Source: Chloroflexota bacterium (GTDB lineage Bacteria > Chloroflexota > FW602-bin22 > JAMCYS01). From it: DNA of 6,959 bases. Within the stretch, counting starts at the first letter, position 1. Every line of letters begins with the position of its first letter. The position numbers were made by a program, and so were the translations under genes. Shown here in pieces: positions 1 through 5,669 of this stretch. The DNA lies in assembly GCA_021847625.1 (NCBI GenBank), contig JAJZQK010000168.1, positions 1-6,959 of the forward strand, in the 5' to 3' direction. The notes under the pieces were generated by a model that saw only the letters and a list, made by a program, of their open reading frames with translations, made no database searches and was not told the origin of the DNA.

Positions 1-241
1 CGACCCGGACGTCGTGGCGCCACTCGTCGCCGAAGTCGAAGATATAGAGGAAGCGCTTGCGGGGCCGCAGCCCCAGGCGGTCCAGGCGGACATTCGCGCC
101 CCGCTCGCCGAATCCACGCGTTTCCGGCCGGACGTACTCGGTCGACCGGTCCCACGCCTTGCCGCTACTGTAGGCGCGGTTGCGGGCGCCGATATGCCGC
201 CGGGTCACCTCAATCTGCGTATCCCCAGTGGCTCGCCGTGG
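1..241 (-). pseudogene. Plasmid pRiA4b ORF-3-like protein, fragment running off the left edge and apparently lacking its N-terminus
   Basis: Read on the minus strand from 241 to the window edge, the frame is open for 80 codons. It contains the family hallmark FLYIFDFGDEWRHDV, preceded by VRLDRLGLRP and GKAWDRSTEY, which match the middle of pRiA4b ORF-3-like proteins. These proteins, related to the passenger protein of IS1096, are usually about 180 residues, with some 60 or more residues before this region. Here a TAA at 242-244 lies just upstream and the stop of the preceding gene is at 275, so there is no room for that N-terminal part. The only plausible start in the open frame is GTG at 206-208. 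I infer a 5'-truncated remnant, although a short variant started at that GTG cannot be excluded. The biochemical function of the family is not established. The family call is firm; the pseudogene call is moderate. Confidence 0.55.
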
Positions 242-274
242 TTAGGCGGTACCCTCAAGAGGGCGGTGCTGCCT

Positions 275-1075
275 TCATTGCACACCGAGGGCCTTGTCGA
301 TGGCCGCCTTGAAGACCGCGAAGGGCTGGGCGCCGACGATGGGCGTGTTGTTGATGAAGAAGGTGGGCGTGCCGCTCACGCCCCGCTTCTGGGCCTCGGC
401 GGCCTCGTCCAGCACCCGCTGCGCGTACTTGCCCTGGTCGAGGCAGCTGGCGAAGGGGGCCCCGTCCAGCCCGAGGTCGGCCGCCACCTTCTTTAGGCCA
501 TCGGGAGTGGCGGTGACACGATTGCCCACGTAGAGGCTCTCTAGGAGCTTGTCGTGGTAGTCCCAGTACTTCCCCTGGTCGGAGGCGCATAGGGCGGCCT
601 CGGCCGCTTTGCTGGCCTCCCGGCCGTGCACGGGGAGGTTCTTGGAGACGATGCGCACCTGGCCGGTTTTCACGTATTGCTCGTCGATCAGTCGGGCAGT
701 GCTCACGGCATGCCTGGCGCAGTAAGGTCAGAGGTAATCGAGGTACTCGGTGATCGTCACCTTGGCGCTGGCCGACCCTTTCGTCGCGCCGTCGACGGGC
801 AGCCCGGACACCGCCGGCACCATGGTGGCCGTAGGCTGAGCCCTTGGGGTGGCGACGGTCGTGGGCACGCCCGCCGGCTGGGGGGTGGCCACTCTCGTCT
901 CCAGGGCGGCGATGCGGGTTCCCTGGCCGGCCACCTGCTGCTGGAGGGCGGCGAGGTCGCCCGTCTGGCCAGCGGCTGCCGGTCCTGCGCTGGCGCTGCA
1001 GCCGACCAGCCCCCAGAGCAACGCGACCGCCATTACCAGGGTCAGGCGCCTGCCCAGCTTCCCTATCCTCTCCAT
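275..1075 (-). CDS. Candidate selenoprotein: DsbA-like thioredoxin-fold lipoprotein with in-frame TGA (Sec116) in a U-P-Y-C active site
   Basis: This is one 266-residue gene if the TGA at 728-730 is decoded. Residues 1-26 form a lipoprotein signal: basic start, hydrophobic stretch, lipobox LVGC with Cys26. Residues about 40-63 look like a short coiled coil (DLAALQQQVAGQGTRIAALE), followed by a Pro/Thr-rich linker to about 95. The thioredoxin fold (Thioredoxin_4/BdbD type) starts near 105 with KVTITEYLDYL. The TGA replaces the first active-site Cys and is followed in the same frame by PYCARHA. The fold continues with IVSKNLPVHG, Cys163, Cys211 and the cis-proline loop GVSGTPTFFIN (Pro237). Cys163 and Cys211 could form a second disulfide, as in mycobacterial DsbA. 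AGGAGG lies 5 nt before ATG 1073-1075. The internal GTG at 704-706, where a gene finder would start the second half, has no clear Shine-Dalgarno sequence and would lose the active site. Expected role: thiol/disulfide exchange outside the membrane. The alternative is a nonsense mutation or sequencing error (TGC/TGT to TGA). Confidence 0.82.
695..714 (-). promoter_or_regulatory. SECIS-like hairpin just downstream of the in-frame TGA
   Basis: Starting 14 nt after the TGA, the transcript can fold into GGCA-UGC, a five-base loop CGUGA, then GCA, a bulged C, and UGCC. That gives seven base pairs with one bulge and a loop at +21 to +25 carrying a G-U step. In E. coli fdhF the SelB-binding hairpin has a similar short stem with one bulged base and a GGUC loop at +19 to +22. 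In this hairpin the bulge is on the 3' arm rather than the 5' arm. The hairpin lies wholly inside coding sequence, as is normal for bacterial SECIS elements. Folding was done by eye. Confidence 0.65.
728..730 (-). other. In-frame TGA codon proposed to encode selenocysteine
   Basis: The codons around it read D-Y-L-TGA-P-Y-C, so the TGA sits where homologues have the nucleophilic Cys of C-P-Y-C. The reading frame is the same on both sides. TGA terminates nth, phzF, marR and this gene itself, and Trp is written TGG throughout. A genome-wide reassignment of TGA is therefore unlikely, and a local recoding signal is the better explanation. Confidence 0.75.
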
Positions 1076-1080
1076 CGCAA

Positions 1081-1086
1081 CCTCCT
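1081..1086 (-). promoter_or_regulatory. Ribosome binding site of the DsbA-like lipoprotein gene
   Basis: A perfect AGGAGG lies five bases before ATG 1073-1075. It fixes the start at the residue that begins the lipoprotein signal peptide. Confidence 0.8.
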
Positions 1087-1141
1087 CTTGGCGTGCCTGC
1101 CGCCCTAGGGCCTCTTCTCACCGGCGGGCGTCTCTCTAGAC

Positions 1142-1170
1142 ATTCTACCACTTGGGCCGGTGAAGTCGAA
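1142..1170 (-). promoter_or_regulatory. Candidate promoter for the DsbA-like lipoprotein gene
   Basis: On the minus strand there is an extended -10 element, TG-G-TAGAAT (1150 to 1142). A weak -35, TTCGAC (1170 to 1165), lies 17 bases upstream. Transcription would start near 1135, giving a leader of about 60 nt. The -10 is good; the -35 is poor. The site lies between the stop of the upstream hypothetical gene (1198) and the lipoprotein start. Confidence 0.45.
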
Positions 1171-1197
1171 GGGGCAGGTTCTTGGCGATTCGGCCTC

Positions 1198-1743
1198 TTA
1201 GGTGCCCGATGAAGCACTTCGGCGAACTTGCCGCCCTCCGAGAACAACGCGAGGCGAGCATCTCGGTTGAGCGGCCTGTTGGAACGGCAGGCTCAGGTCC
1301 CGGTCCAGCGTGCGTACGCAGTCCTGCTCGCCCAGGGCCTGAGCTTGCCGTGTCAGTAAGCGGTAGCCGGCGGACTTGAGGCACCCGAATCTGATCAGCA
1401 CGCCCCGAGCGGTACATATCAAATCAAAGGCCTCCACGGGAGGGTTCTGTCGCCTGAACTCGTCTACCTCTTTCAGCACTCCTTTGATCACGTAGTTCTC
1501 AACCGACGTTTCTTGCCCTCCGACCTTCCGGATACAGTCCTGAAGGTGGCTGATCTGGGTGTTCACCGTGCTCTCGTGCCGCTGCAGGGCGTCCTTTTGC
1601 TGTGCTAACATGGCGGACATCAAGAGGTCCCGCCGCTTGCCTGAGGGTAGGTAGTCATCGGAGCGCGGGTTCGGTTGACCGCGGACCACGCTCTCGCTCA
1701 TCGCCAGCGACGTAGCAGGGCGCGAACCGGCGGGCCGTGCCAC
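1198..1743 (-). CDS. Hypothetical helical protein, distant resemblance to ferritin-like DUF892/YciE proteins
   Basis: This is a 181-codon frame from a GTG at 1741-1743 to TAA at 1198-1200. I do not firmly recognise it. Residues about 50-150 look mainly helical, and the third codon position is GC-rich there, as in a real gene. Two stretches recall DUF892/YciE ferritin-like proteins: QRHESTVNTQISHLQDC (compare the EH.ET..H..RLE helix) and FGCLKSAGYRLLTRQAQALG (compare the EHYEIA.Y..L...A..LG helix). The acidic and histidine metal ligands of those helices are mostly absent, so iron binding is unlikely. The last 35 residues, rich in Arg, Ser and Pro, read like out-of-frame sequence. No clear Shine-Dalgarno sequence precedes the GTG; ATGs at 1699-1701 and at about 1620 are alternative starts. 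The gene may be decaying. It is divergent from nth with 59 bp between them. Confidence 0.42.
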   Translation of the reverse strand: MARPAGSRPATSLAMSESVVRGQPNPRSDDYLPSGKRRDLLMSAMLAQQKDALQRHESTVNTQISHLQDCIRKVGGQETSVENYVIKGVLKEVDEFRRQNPPVEAFDLICTARGVLIRFGCLKSAGYRLLTRQAQALGEQDCVRTLDRDLSLPFQQAAQPRCSPRVVLGGRQVRRSASSGT

Positions 1744-1792
1744 GTGGAGTCGTGCCAGGTCGCTCCCTATTTAGGCAGCGCTAGGCCAGCCT

Positions 1793-1797
1793 GAGGT
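1793..1797 (+). promoter_or_regulatory. Ribosome binding site of nth
   Basis: GAGGT lies five bases before ATG 1803-1805 and supports that start, which gives a normal N-terminus for endonuclease III. Confidence 0.6.
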
Positions 1798-1802
1798 CGA
1801 CG

Positions 1803-2471
1803 ATGGTAACGAAGCGTCCGTTTAATATCGATGTGATGATAGAACGCGTGGAGGTCGCCGTGCGGCCGTTTCCCAAGGCGGCGCTGTTCGAGCTGGCTGA
1901 GGAGGGGTTCTCTTCCCCATTCGAGGTGCTGGTGGCCTGCATCATCTCGGTGCGCACTCGCGACGAGGTTACGCTGGCCGTCGCGCGTGACCTCTTCGCC
2001 CGGGCGCGGACGCCGCGGGAGGTGGCGGCGTTGAGCCTCGAGGAGGTGGATGGGCTCATCGGCTTGACGGCGTTCCACGAGGCCAAGGCCTGGCAGATTG
2101 CCGCCCTTGCCAAGAGGGTGGCGGAGGAATACGGTGGCAGGCTCCCCTGCGATGGCGAGGTCTTGCGTTCGTTCGTCGGCGTAGGGCCGAAGTGCGCCAA
2201 TCTGACCCTGGGCATCGGCTGCGGCCAGGGGGGCATCGGCGTCGACGTGCACGTACACCGGGTGACCAACCGCTGGGGCTATGTCGCGACCCGCACGCCG
2301 GAGCAGACGATGGCCGTGCTCGAGGAGAGGCTCCCCCGCCACTACTGGCTGGATATCAACAGGCTGTTGGTCCCCTTCGGCAAGCACATTTGCACCGGGC
2401 GGCTTCCCAAGTGCTCCACCTGCCCAGTGCTCGAGTTCTGCCGTCAGGTGGACGTAACGAGCCACAGGTGA
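1803..2471 (+). CDS. nth: Endonuclease III, iron-sulfur DNA glycosylase/AP lyase
   Basis: This 222-residue protein removes oxidised pyrimidines from DNA and nicks the resulting abasic site in base excision repair. The helix-hairpin-helix is FVGVGPKCAN (124-133), with catalytic Lys130 in the position of E. coli Lys120. The catalytic Asp is Asp148 in VDVHVHRV. The four Cys of the [4Fe-4S] loop are C197-x6-C204-x2-C207-x5-C213. Length is typical of the family (about 210-220 residues). The segment IISVRTRD (47-54) aligns with E. coli LLSAQATD and has Arg where E. coli has Gln41. This, together with HVHRVTNR and the ending of the fold, recalls the eukaryotic NTHL1 style more than E. coli Nth. The gene is monocistronic as far as can be seen: divergent from the upstream gene and followed by hairpins including a terminator. 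Identification is secure; subfamily placement is tentative. Confidence 0.95.
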   Translation: MVTKRPFNIDVMIERVEVAVRPFPKAALFELAEEGFSSPFEVLVACIISVRTRDEVTLAVARDLFARARTPREVAALSLEEVDGLIGLTAFHEAKAWQIAALAKRVAEEYGGRLPCDGEVLRSFVGVGPKCANLTLGIGCGQGGIGVDVHVHRVTNRWGYVATRTPEQTMAVLEERLPRHYWLDINRLLVPFGKHICTGRLPKCSTCPVLEFCRQVDVTSHR

Positions 2472-2553
2472 CCGGACTCGACGCGACGGCGGTCCCTGTC
2501 GATCATGGGCTAGGGGCTGTGCAGGGTCGGCCTGCTGATGCGGGCGAGCCCGG

Positions 2554-2580
2554 GTTCCCTCGCCCCTCTGGGGAGGGAAC
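2554..2580. repeat. Strong inverted repeat downstream of nth
   Basis: The arms GTTCCCTC (2554-2561) and GAGGGAAC (2573-2580) pair perfectly. After one unpaired G they continue with three more C-G pairs around a four-base loop. No T-tract follows on either strand, so it is not a typical intrinsic terminator. It may act as an RNA 3'-end stabiliser or be a dispersed repeat of the genome. Confidence 0.6.
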
Positions 2581-2604
2581 GGATAGTTGTAGTACGGGAG
2601 GGTC

Positions 2605-2637
2605 GCCCGCCGCTAAAGCAGCGGGCTTTGTTATCTT
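2605..2637 (+). terminator. Rho-independent terminator, probably of nth
   Basis: The arms GCCCGC (2605-2610) and GCGGGC (2621-2626) pair perfectly. A C-A mismatch and two more pairs lead to a TAAA loop. The stem is followed by the T-rich stretch TTTGTTATCTT (2627-2637). It lies about 135 bases after the nth stop, and no other plus-strand gene lies between. Confidence 0.65.
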
Positions 2638-2638
2638 A

Positions 2639-2661
2639 GCGCGGCCGCTTCAGCGCCGCGC
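2639..2661. repeat. Third strong inverted repeat in the nth-phzF intergenic region
   Basis: The arms GCGCGGC (2639-2645) and GCCGCGC (2655-2661) pair perfectly. After an unpaired C, two inner pairs close a TTCA loop. It starts right after the T-rich tail of the terminator. The remainder of the intergenic region (2662-2803) shows no convincing gene or promoter to me. Confidence 0.55.
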
Positions 2662-2803
2662 GGATCCCGTTGCTAAGACTGCCCTAACATGAATCCTAGA
2701 ATGGAGAGGGGGCTTGGCCGATGGGCTGACCGTGGGTGAGCTCGCGCCTTTGTTGCGATCTATCCCCTGAACGGCATAACGCAGATGACGCTGGCAGTTG
2801 CGT

Positions 2804-2809
2804 AGGAGG
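2804..2809 (+). promoter_or_regulatory. Ribosome binding site fixing the TTG start of the PhzF-family gene
   Basis: A perfect AGGAGG lies eight bases before TTG 2818-2820. The conserved family N-terminus (I-x-Q-V-D-A-F-T) begins five residues after this codon, so the TTG is the right start. Confidence 0.8.
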
Positions 2810-2817
2810 TTGAGGAA

Positions 2818-3606
2818 TTGGGTATACCGATAATCCAAGTGGATGCTTTCACGAATAGGTCGTTTGCCGGCAACCCGGCGGGGGTGTGCCTGTTGGACCG
2901 AGCGGGCGAGGACGCTTGGATGCAGAACGTGGCAAACGAAATGAATCTGTCGGAGACGGCCTTCCTGCTCCGGCAGGAGGACGGATTCACGCTGCGTTGG
3001 TTCACGCCGACGACCGAGGTCGACCTCTGCGGCCACGCCACGTTGGCGAGCGCGCACGTCCTCTGGCAGGAAGGCTGGCTGCGGCCGGACGAGGAGGCCC
3101 GTTTTCGCACGCGCAGCGGGCTACTGACGGCACGGCGGGCCGGTGAGTGGATAGAGCTCGACTTCCCGAGCGAACCCGAACAGCCCGCGGAGGTGCCCCC
3201 CGAACTGCTCCGCGCTCTTGGCGTGACTCCCGTCCACGTGGGCAAGAACCGCGTCGACTACCTGGTGGAAGTGGCCTCGCCCGCGGAGGTGAGCGGTCTG
3301 CGGCCCGACTTTGCCCTGCTGCGGCAGGTGCCGGCCCGGGGCATCATCGTTACCAGCTGGGCCACGGATGGTGGCTATGACTTCGTTTCGCGCTTCTTCG
3401 CCCCCCAGGTGGGCGTTGATGAGGACCCCGTCACGGGCTCGGCCCATTGCTGCCTTGGCCCGTACTGGGCCTCGCGCCTGGGCAAGTCGGAGCTGGTCGG
3501 CTACCAGGCCTCACGGCGAGGGGGCGTGGTGCGCGTGCGGGTGGCCGGCGAACGAGTGCGCCTCAGCGGCCAGGCGGTCACGGTGCTGCGTGGCAAGCTG
3601 GTCTGA
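2818..3606 (+). CDS. PhzF family isomerase/epimerase-type protein
   Basis: This 262-residue protein has the PhzF fold, two similar halves related to diaminopimelate epimerase. PhzF itself isomerises trans-2,3-dihydro-3-hydroxyanthranilate in phenazine biosynthesis, but most family members lie outside phenazine clusters and have unknown substrates. Visible hallmarks are QVDAFTNRSFAGNPAGV (7-23), NLSETAF (43-49) with Glu46 matching the catalytic Glu45 of PhzF, DLCGHATLASAH (69-80), and DEDPVTGSAHC (201-211). Length is close to the usual 260-300. Translation starts at TTG behind a strong Shine-Dalgarno sequence. No other phenazine or shikimate gene is in the window, so a phenazine role is not supported. 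The gene is convergent with the MFS gene; only 14 bp separate the two stops. The family call is secure; the substrate is unknown. Confidence 0.93.
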   Translation: MGIPIIQVDAFTNRSFAGNPAGVCLLDRAGEDAWMQNVANEMNLSETAFLLRQEDGFTLRWFTPTTEVDLCGHATLASAHVLWQEGWLRPDEEARFRTRSGLLTARRAGEWIELDFPSEPEQPAEVPPELLRALGVTPVHVGKNRVDYLVEVASPAEVSGLRPDFALLRQVPARGIIVTSWATDGGYDFVSRFFAPQVGVDEDPVTGSAHCCLGPYWASRLGKSELVGYQASRRGGVVRVRVAGERVRLSGQAVTVLRGKLV

Positions 3607-3620
3607 GGGAGCGCGCGCCT

Positions 3621-4880
3621 CTAGGCCGGACCGCCCTGTTGCCGCTTTGCCGGCCGCTGGAGGAGGTTCTGGCGGGCGAGACCCATCGTTACCCAACCCC
3701 AGGCGAGGGTGTAGAGCAAGCCCGTCGTGAAGAAGACGGCCCGCAGACCCAAGGTAGAGGCCACGAGGGCCGCCGAGAGCGGGCCGACGGCATTGGCGAG
3801 CGAGGAAGACATGGCCGTGAGGCCAAAGGCCGCCCCCCGGTGATCCTTGGGCACGAGCCCGGCCACCAGCGCGTTCGCGGAGGGCATCAGCCCGCCGAGG
3901 AACACGCCCAGCAGCATGCGCAAGATCAGCAGCTGCCAGACCTCCGTGGCCATGGCCTGTGGGAAGTAGGATAGAGCGGCCCCGGCCATACAGATGGGCA
4001 GGATTATCGTGTGCCCGATGCGGTCGCCCATGCGGCCAATGGCAAGCGCGGAGACGGCGCTGACGCCGCCGGTCAAGGCGAGGATGAAACCAGACAAGGT
4101 GGCCGCGTTGCTTCCTTGGCTGAGCTCGGATATGAACAAGGTCAGCACGGGCGTCACAATGACCGAGCCGAGCTGAATGAAGAAGATCACGGCGACGAGC
4201 AAGGGAAAGATAGCTAGCGCAAACAGCGATCTGCTCTCCTTCCAAAGGCCCAGCCGCGGGACGTCGGCAGCCGGGGGCGTGAACCTCTCTCGTACGAAGA
4301 AGATGACAATGACGCCGCCGAGGAGCATCAGCACACCGGACACGTAGAAGGCGGCGCGATAGCCCAGGTAATCCGCGAGGAGTCCGCCACCCAGGGGCCC
4401 TATGGACGTGCCCGAGAAATAGGCCACCTGCATTAGCCCCAAGGCGAAGCCCAGACGGTGCTTGGGCGCGGATGTGGCTACCAGTGCGTTCGAGGCGGCG
4501 ACCGTACCCGTGAGACCCCCTTGGATGAAGCGCAGCAAGAGCAGCTGCAAGGGCGACGTGGCGAAGCCCATGATGGCGGTAATAATGCCACCGCTGATCA
4601 TCGAGCGTATGACCATCGGCTTCCGGCCCCAGCGGTCGGATAGGTTGCCCCAGATTGGCTGGGCGATGGACATAGATACCGCCGAGGCCGCCGTGATTAG
4701 CCCGGCCCACTGCGCCGCTTCGGCGGTCCCATTGACCCCCATCGTCTGCACATAAAGGGGGATGAAGGGAAAGAAGAAACTGAAGGCGACCATGATCAGG
4801 AACTGGCCTATCCATAGCGCCACCAGGTTTCGCTGCCAGTTGGCCCCACCCTCACGACCCGTTTGCATGCTTATCCCCAT
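3621..4880 (-). CDS. MFS transporter, DHA1-type drug efflux protein
   Basis: This 419-residue protein has about twelve hydrophobic segments, typical of 12-helix proton-driven drug/H+ antiporters of the MdtG/tetracycline-exporter type in the cytoplasmic membrane. Motif A, GNLSDRWGRKP (78-88), lies between helices 2 and 3, with a degenerate repeat GRMGDRIGH (282-290) in the second half. A motif C-like stretch, SGTSIGPLGGG (156-166), is characteristic of exporters. The gene overlaps the end of the marR gene by 29 bases if ATG 4878-4880 is used, or by 17 if ATG 4866-4868 is used. The second start has a GGGG placed better before it, so the first four residues are uncertain. Overlap with marR implies co-transcription and translational coupling. 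The drug substrate cannot be read from sequence. The stop is TAG, 14 bp from the phzF stop. Confidence 0.92.
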   Translation of the reverse strand: MGISMQTGREGGANWQRNLVALWIGQFLIMVAFSFFFPFIPLYVQTMGVNGTAEAAQWAGLITAASAVSMSIAQPIWGNLSDRWGRKPMVIRSMISGGIITAIMGFATSPLQLLLLRFIQGGLTGTVAASNALVATSAPKHRLGFALGLMQVAYFSGTSIGPLGGGLLADYLGYRAAFYVSGVLMLLGGVIVIFFVRERFTPPAADVPRLGLWKESRSLFALAIFPLLVAVIFFIQLGSVIVTPVLTLFISELSQGSNAATLSGFILALTGGVSAVSALAIGRMGDRIGHTIILPICMAGAALSYFPQAMATEVWQLLILRMLLGVFLGGLMPSANALVAGLVPKDHRGAAFGLTAMSSSLANAVGPLSAALVASTLGLRAVFFTTGLLYTLAWGWVTMGLARQNLLQRPAKRQQGGPA

Positions 4881-5355
4881 TGTCGTGCGAGACTCGTTCC
4901 TTCAGCACCCTTTGAAGGTCGGCCAGTCCCTTCTCCAGAAGCGCTACCTTGCCTGGTTCCATCCGCTCCAGCAGCTTCTGCAATCCTGCGAGAGACCGCT
5001 GACGAGCGGCCTTCAGCGCCCGCAGGCCGTCGGGCGTTACCCGCAGCGGCGTAAGCCGACGGTCTTGCGGTTGGTCGCCACGCTCGACGAGCCCTTTGCG
5101 CACGAGCAGGTCGATGACCTCGCTCATCGTCGCGGGTGTGATGCCAAGCTCCCTGGCGAGTTCGCTTGAGAGGCGGCGGCCCTGATGGAGCAGTGCCATT
5201 GCCCGCAGCTGCGTCATCGAAAGAGAACCGTTGTCGTCGGTGGCTTGAGCTTCAGACGAAATGAGGCGCCAGAGGCGAGGGACGGCTTCCATGAGTCGTT
5301 CGGCCGTTGGCGCAAGGTCTTGCTCTTGAGGTTGGTTGAGTTGTTCGGCGTCCAT
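4852..5355 (-). CDS. MarR family transcriptional regulator
   Basis: This 167-residue protein has a winged helix-turn-helix of MarR type. The helical N-terminal part (15-60) would contribute to the dimer. LSSELARELGITPATMSEVIDLL (62-84) gives the helix-turn-helix with its recognition helix. KGLVERGDQPQDRRLTPLRVT (87-107) gives the wing with its conserved D-R-R (98-100). The C-terminal helices complete the dimer interface. Start is ATG 5353-5355, just downstream of a good promoter and with no visible Shine-Dalgarno sequence. Its 3' end overlaps the MFS transporter gene. This is the usual arrangement for a repressor that controls its own operon and a pump and is released by small aromatic or lipophilic compounds. 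That role is inferred from arrangement, and no ligand can be named. Confidence 0.93.
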   Translation of the reverse strand: MDAEQLNQPQEQDLAPTAERLMEAVPRLWRLISSEAQATDDNGSLSMTQLRAMALLHQGRRLSSELARELGITPATMSEVIDLLVRKGLVERGDQPQDRRLTPLRVTPDGLRALKAARQRSLAGLQKLLERMEPGKVALLEKGLADLQRVLKERVSHDNGDKHANGS

Positions 5356-5371
5356 ACTATCAGATGGCCTA

Positions 5372-5400
5372 ATTATACGCCTGCCCGGGACCGTTCACAA
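5372..5400 (-). promoter_or_regulatory. Sigma70-type promoter of the marR-MFS operon
   Basis: A perfect -10, TATAAT (5377 to 5372), and a 4/6 -35, TTGTGA (5400 to 5395), are separated by exactly 17 bases. Transcription would begin near 5365, only about 10 nt before the marR ATG, so the leader is very short. The -35 overlaps a small inverted repeat, TCAC-AA-GTGA (5395-5404), which could be part of an operator for MarR itself. Confidence 0.72.
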
Positions 5401-5593
5401 GTGATCGGCGTGACCTTGACCTGACCGAACCGTGATCTTGCCGGCAGCCCTCTACTTGGGGAGCTCCCAGAGAGGAACGCGGACTGGCTGTGGTTCTAAG
5501 CGGGTGATCGACATTGAGTAAAGCATCTGCTTCCTGGGAGAACCTTCAGGTCGGTTGGTTTGTCAGCGTGCGCTAAGACTATATGCGGGGGCG
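5401..5593. other. Intergenic stretch between the marR promoter and the aminotransferase terminator
   Basis: No convincing coding frame is seen here. It holds three closely spaced TGACC copies (5411-5426) and a perfect 10-bp palindrome GGGAGCTCCC (5459-5468). Either could be a protein-binding site, but nothing ties them to a regulator. Base composition is less GC-rich than in the flanking genes, as expected for non-coding DNA here. Confidence 0.4.
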
Positions 5594-5630
5594 AACGAAA
5601 CGGGCCGCACCGCTAAACCGCGGTGCAGCC
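5594..5630 (-). terminator. Rho-independent terminator of the aminotransferase gene
   Basis: On the minus strand, an 11-bp stem (GGCTGCACCGC paired with GCGGTGCGGCC, one T-G wobble) closes a GGTTTA loop. It is followed by CGTTTCGTT. It lies 39 bases after the aminotransferase stop. The T-tract is short but the stem is very strong. Confidence 0.65.
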
Positions 5631-5669
5631 CTCGAATGGCCCCTCTGCTGGGTGCTAGGTCTTCCCGAC

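Noticed and set aside
252..263. CCCTC-AA-GAGGG inverted repeat after the lipoprotein stop as a terminator
   Set aside because: The stem is short and no T-rich stretch follows it on the minus strand.
14..496. Plus-strand open frame at the left edge
   Set aside because: It is antisense to the pRiA4b-like fragment and the DsbA-like domain, which carry real family motifs.
275..706. A stand-alone 143-residue thioredoxin-like protein starting at GTG 704-706
   Set aside because: It would lack the first strand and active site of the fold, has no clear ribosome binding site, and is in the same frame as the lipoprotein half across the TGA.
255..1247. A 330-codon minus-strand open frame overlapping the lipoprotein gene
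   Set aside because: Its protein is Arg/Gly/Pro-rich with no fold pattern, as expected of an out-of-frame reading of GC-rich DNA. The DsbA-like frame beneath it has clear family motifs.
1767..2465. A 232-codon minus-strand open frame opposite nth
   Set aside because: It is antisense to a complete endonuclease III with all catalytic residues, and its own protein has no recognisable features.
3511..4815. A 434-codon minus-strand frame overlapping the MFS gene
   Set aside because: It is a His/Arg/Pro-rich shadow frame. The MFS frame has membrane segments and motif A.
5411..5426. Three TGACC copies as an operator or iteron array
   Set aside because: The spacing is irregular (6 and 5 bases), there are only three short copies, and no matching regulator or replication gene is present.
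2672..5580. GCTAAGACT occurring at 2672-2680 and 5572-5580, each near a hairpin
   Set aside because: Many 9-base matches are expected by chance in 7 kb, and the two copies have different orientation and distance to their hairpins.
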